From Scandinavium sp002470465 (GTDB taxonomy: Bacteria; Pseudomonadota; Gammaproteobacteria; Enterobacterales; Enterobacteriaceae), in assembly GCF_040750395.1 (NCBI RefSeq), contig NZ_JBFLVD010000006.1, positions 137,032 through 201,031 on the forward strand: a stretch of 64,000 nucleotides of DNA, given 5' to 3'. Below, one piece after another: positions 63,558 through 64,000 of the stretch (position 1 is the stretch's first letter; each line of letters opens with the position of its first letter). Under the pieces are notes generated by a model. The model was not told where the DNA came from, made no database searches, and worked only from the letters and a program-made list of their open reading frames with translations. The translations under genes were made by a program, and so were the position numbers.

Positions 63558-63581
63558 GCGTCTCACTTCCCGGTGAGACGC
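63558..63581 (+). terminator. Hairpin terminator after csrA
   Basis: Perfect stem GCGTCTCAC-TTCCCG-GTGAGACGC seven bases behind the csrA stop. Confidence 0.7.
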
Positions 63582-63794
63582 AACATTCCGGTTTCACCTC
63601 TTTTCCTCTCTCCTGTTCCCCATTTGTTTTCTTTGTCCTGAATTCATCATGCTTTCAATCCGCCTGGCGTTTCTGCAAGCGGCTTAGTACAGGTTTTTCC
63701 GTGGTGCTTTGTGTTGATTAATCGCTCTTTTTGCCGTTTTTGCAGGCTAATTGGACGTGAAGTGTGCAAACGATAAAAGGTCTGGAAAAATTGT

Positions 63795-63822
63795 TTGACT
63801 TATAAGTCCCAGAAAGTAATAT
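63795..63822 (+). promoter_or_regulatory. Promoter of the serV-argV tRNA operon
   Basis: TTGACT (63795-63800) and TAATAT (63817-63822) with 16-base spacing, followed by a GC-rich GTGCGCC discriminator typical of stringently controlled tRNA promoters. The gap 63,582-63,883 holds this promoter and no gene that I can support. Confidence 0.75.
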
Positions 63823-63883
63823 GTGCGCCACGCAGCGACGAGAAGCTCTTACGAGTAACTCGAAGCACTCGAAAGAGGCGTGT

Positions 63884-63976
63884 GGTGAGGTGGCCGAGAG
63901 GCTGAAGGCGCTCCCCTGCTAAGGGAGTATGCGGTCAAAAGCTGCATCCGGGGTTCGAATCCCCGCCTCACCGCCA
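63884..63976 (+). tRNA. serV: tRNA-Ser (anticodon GCU)
   Basis: The 93-base sequence begins GGTGAGG and ends CCTCACCGCCA with an encoded CCA; the acceptor arms pair. The anticodon GCT lies at 63918-63920 in the loop CTGCTAA, a long variable arm as in all tRNA-Ser follows, and TTCGAAT is in the T loop. Same position after csrA as in E. coli. Confidence 0.97.
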
Positions 63977-63980
63977 TTTT

Positions 63981-64000
63981 GCATCCGTAGCTCAGCTGGA
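63981..64000 (+). tRNA. argV: tRNA-Arg, 5' end (cut by window edge)
   Basis: GCATCCGTAGCTCAGCTGGA is the start of a tRNA (acceptor GCATCCG, D-arm GCTCAGCTGGA) four bases after serV. Its sequence and position fit the E. coli argV (ACG anticodon) tRNA, but the anticodon lies outside the window. Confidence 0.85.

Overview
The window is chromosomal DNA of a member of the Enterobacteriaceae. Gene order and protein sequence closely follow the Escherichia coli/Enterobacter backbone (cysJIH, iap, cysDNC, ispDF-truD-surE-pcm-nlpD-rpoS, mutS, fhlA-hyp, asc, norRVW, mltB, recAX, alaS, csrA, serV). The genus cannot be fixed from this sequence alone. No insertion sequence, prophage or CRISPR array was seen.

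Layout. 1-9,343: assimilatory sulfate reduction, with the end of cysJ, cysI and cysH facing iap, then a cysG-cysD-cysN-cysC operon that carries its own siroheme synthase, then ygbE. 9,494-15,805: ftsB-ispD-ispF-truD-surE-pcm and nlpD-rpoS. 15,870-20,184: mutS (reverse), a SymE-like toxin, a probable broken small membrane gene, ygbA, and a two-domain Mop-type molybdate-binding protein. 20,234-25,936: hypABCDE-fhlA (reverse). 26,246-39,424: a ten-gene [NiFe]-hydrogenase operon, an inverted FhlA-like regulator and hycI. 39,529-43,619: the ascFB/ascG beta-glucoside system. 43,753-49,725: hydN, a formate dehydrogenase H with Cys instead of selenocysteine, hypF, and a NiCoT nickel permease. 49,895-54,177: norVW and norR. 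54,273-58,648: mltB, a probable Zur-controlled metal ABC transporter with a 36-residue leader membrane protein, and pncC. 58,722-64,000: recA, recX, alaS, csrA, tRNA-Ser and the start of tRNA-Arg.

The most unusual part is 18-50 kb, a near-complete formate hydrogenlyase module. The hydrogenase operon sits exactly where E. coli has hyc (between hypA and hycI/ascB), but it encodes hydrogenase-4 type subunits: hyfA-J, including the extra membrane subunits HyfD, HyfE and HyfF. hycA, the anti-activator gene, is absent. The formate dehydrogenase is selenium-free by codon (TGC at residue 140) and lies in an operon with the electron-carrier protein HydN, the maturation enzyme HypF and a nickel importer. 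Sigma-54 -24/-12 promoters and inverted-repeat activator sites precede hyp, hyf and hydN. Two FhlA-family activators with nearly identical DNA-binding helices are present, and one lacks the first GAF domain. The locus thus looks like a selenium-independent FHL-2 system with its own regulators and Ni and Mo handling.

Other differences from the E. coli layout: no cas/CRISPR genes between cysH and iap, no srl/gut genes between norR and mltB, and an inserted zinc-type transporter between mltB and pncC.
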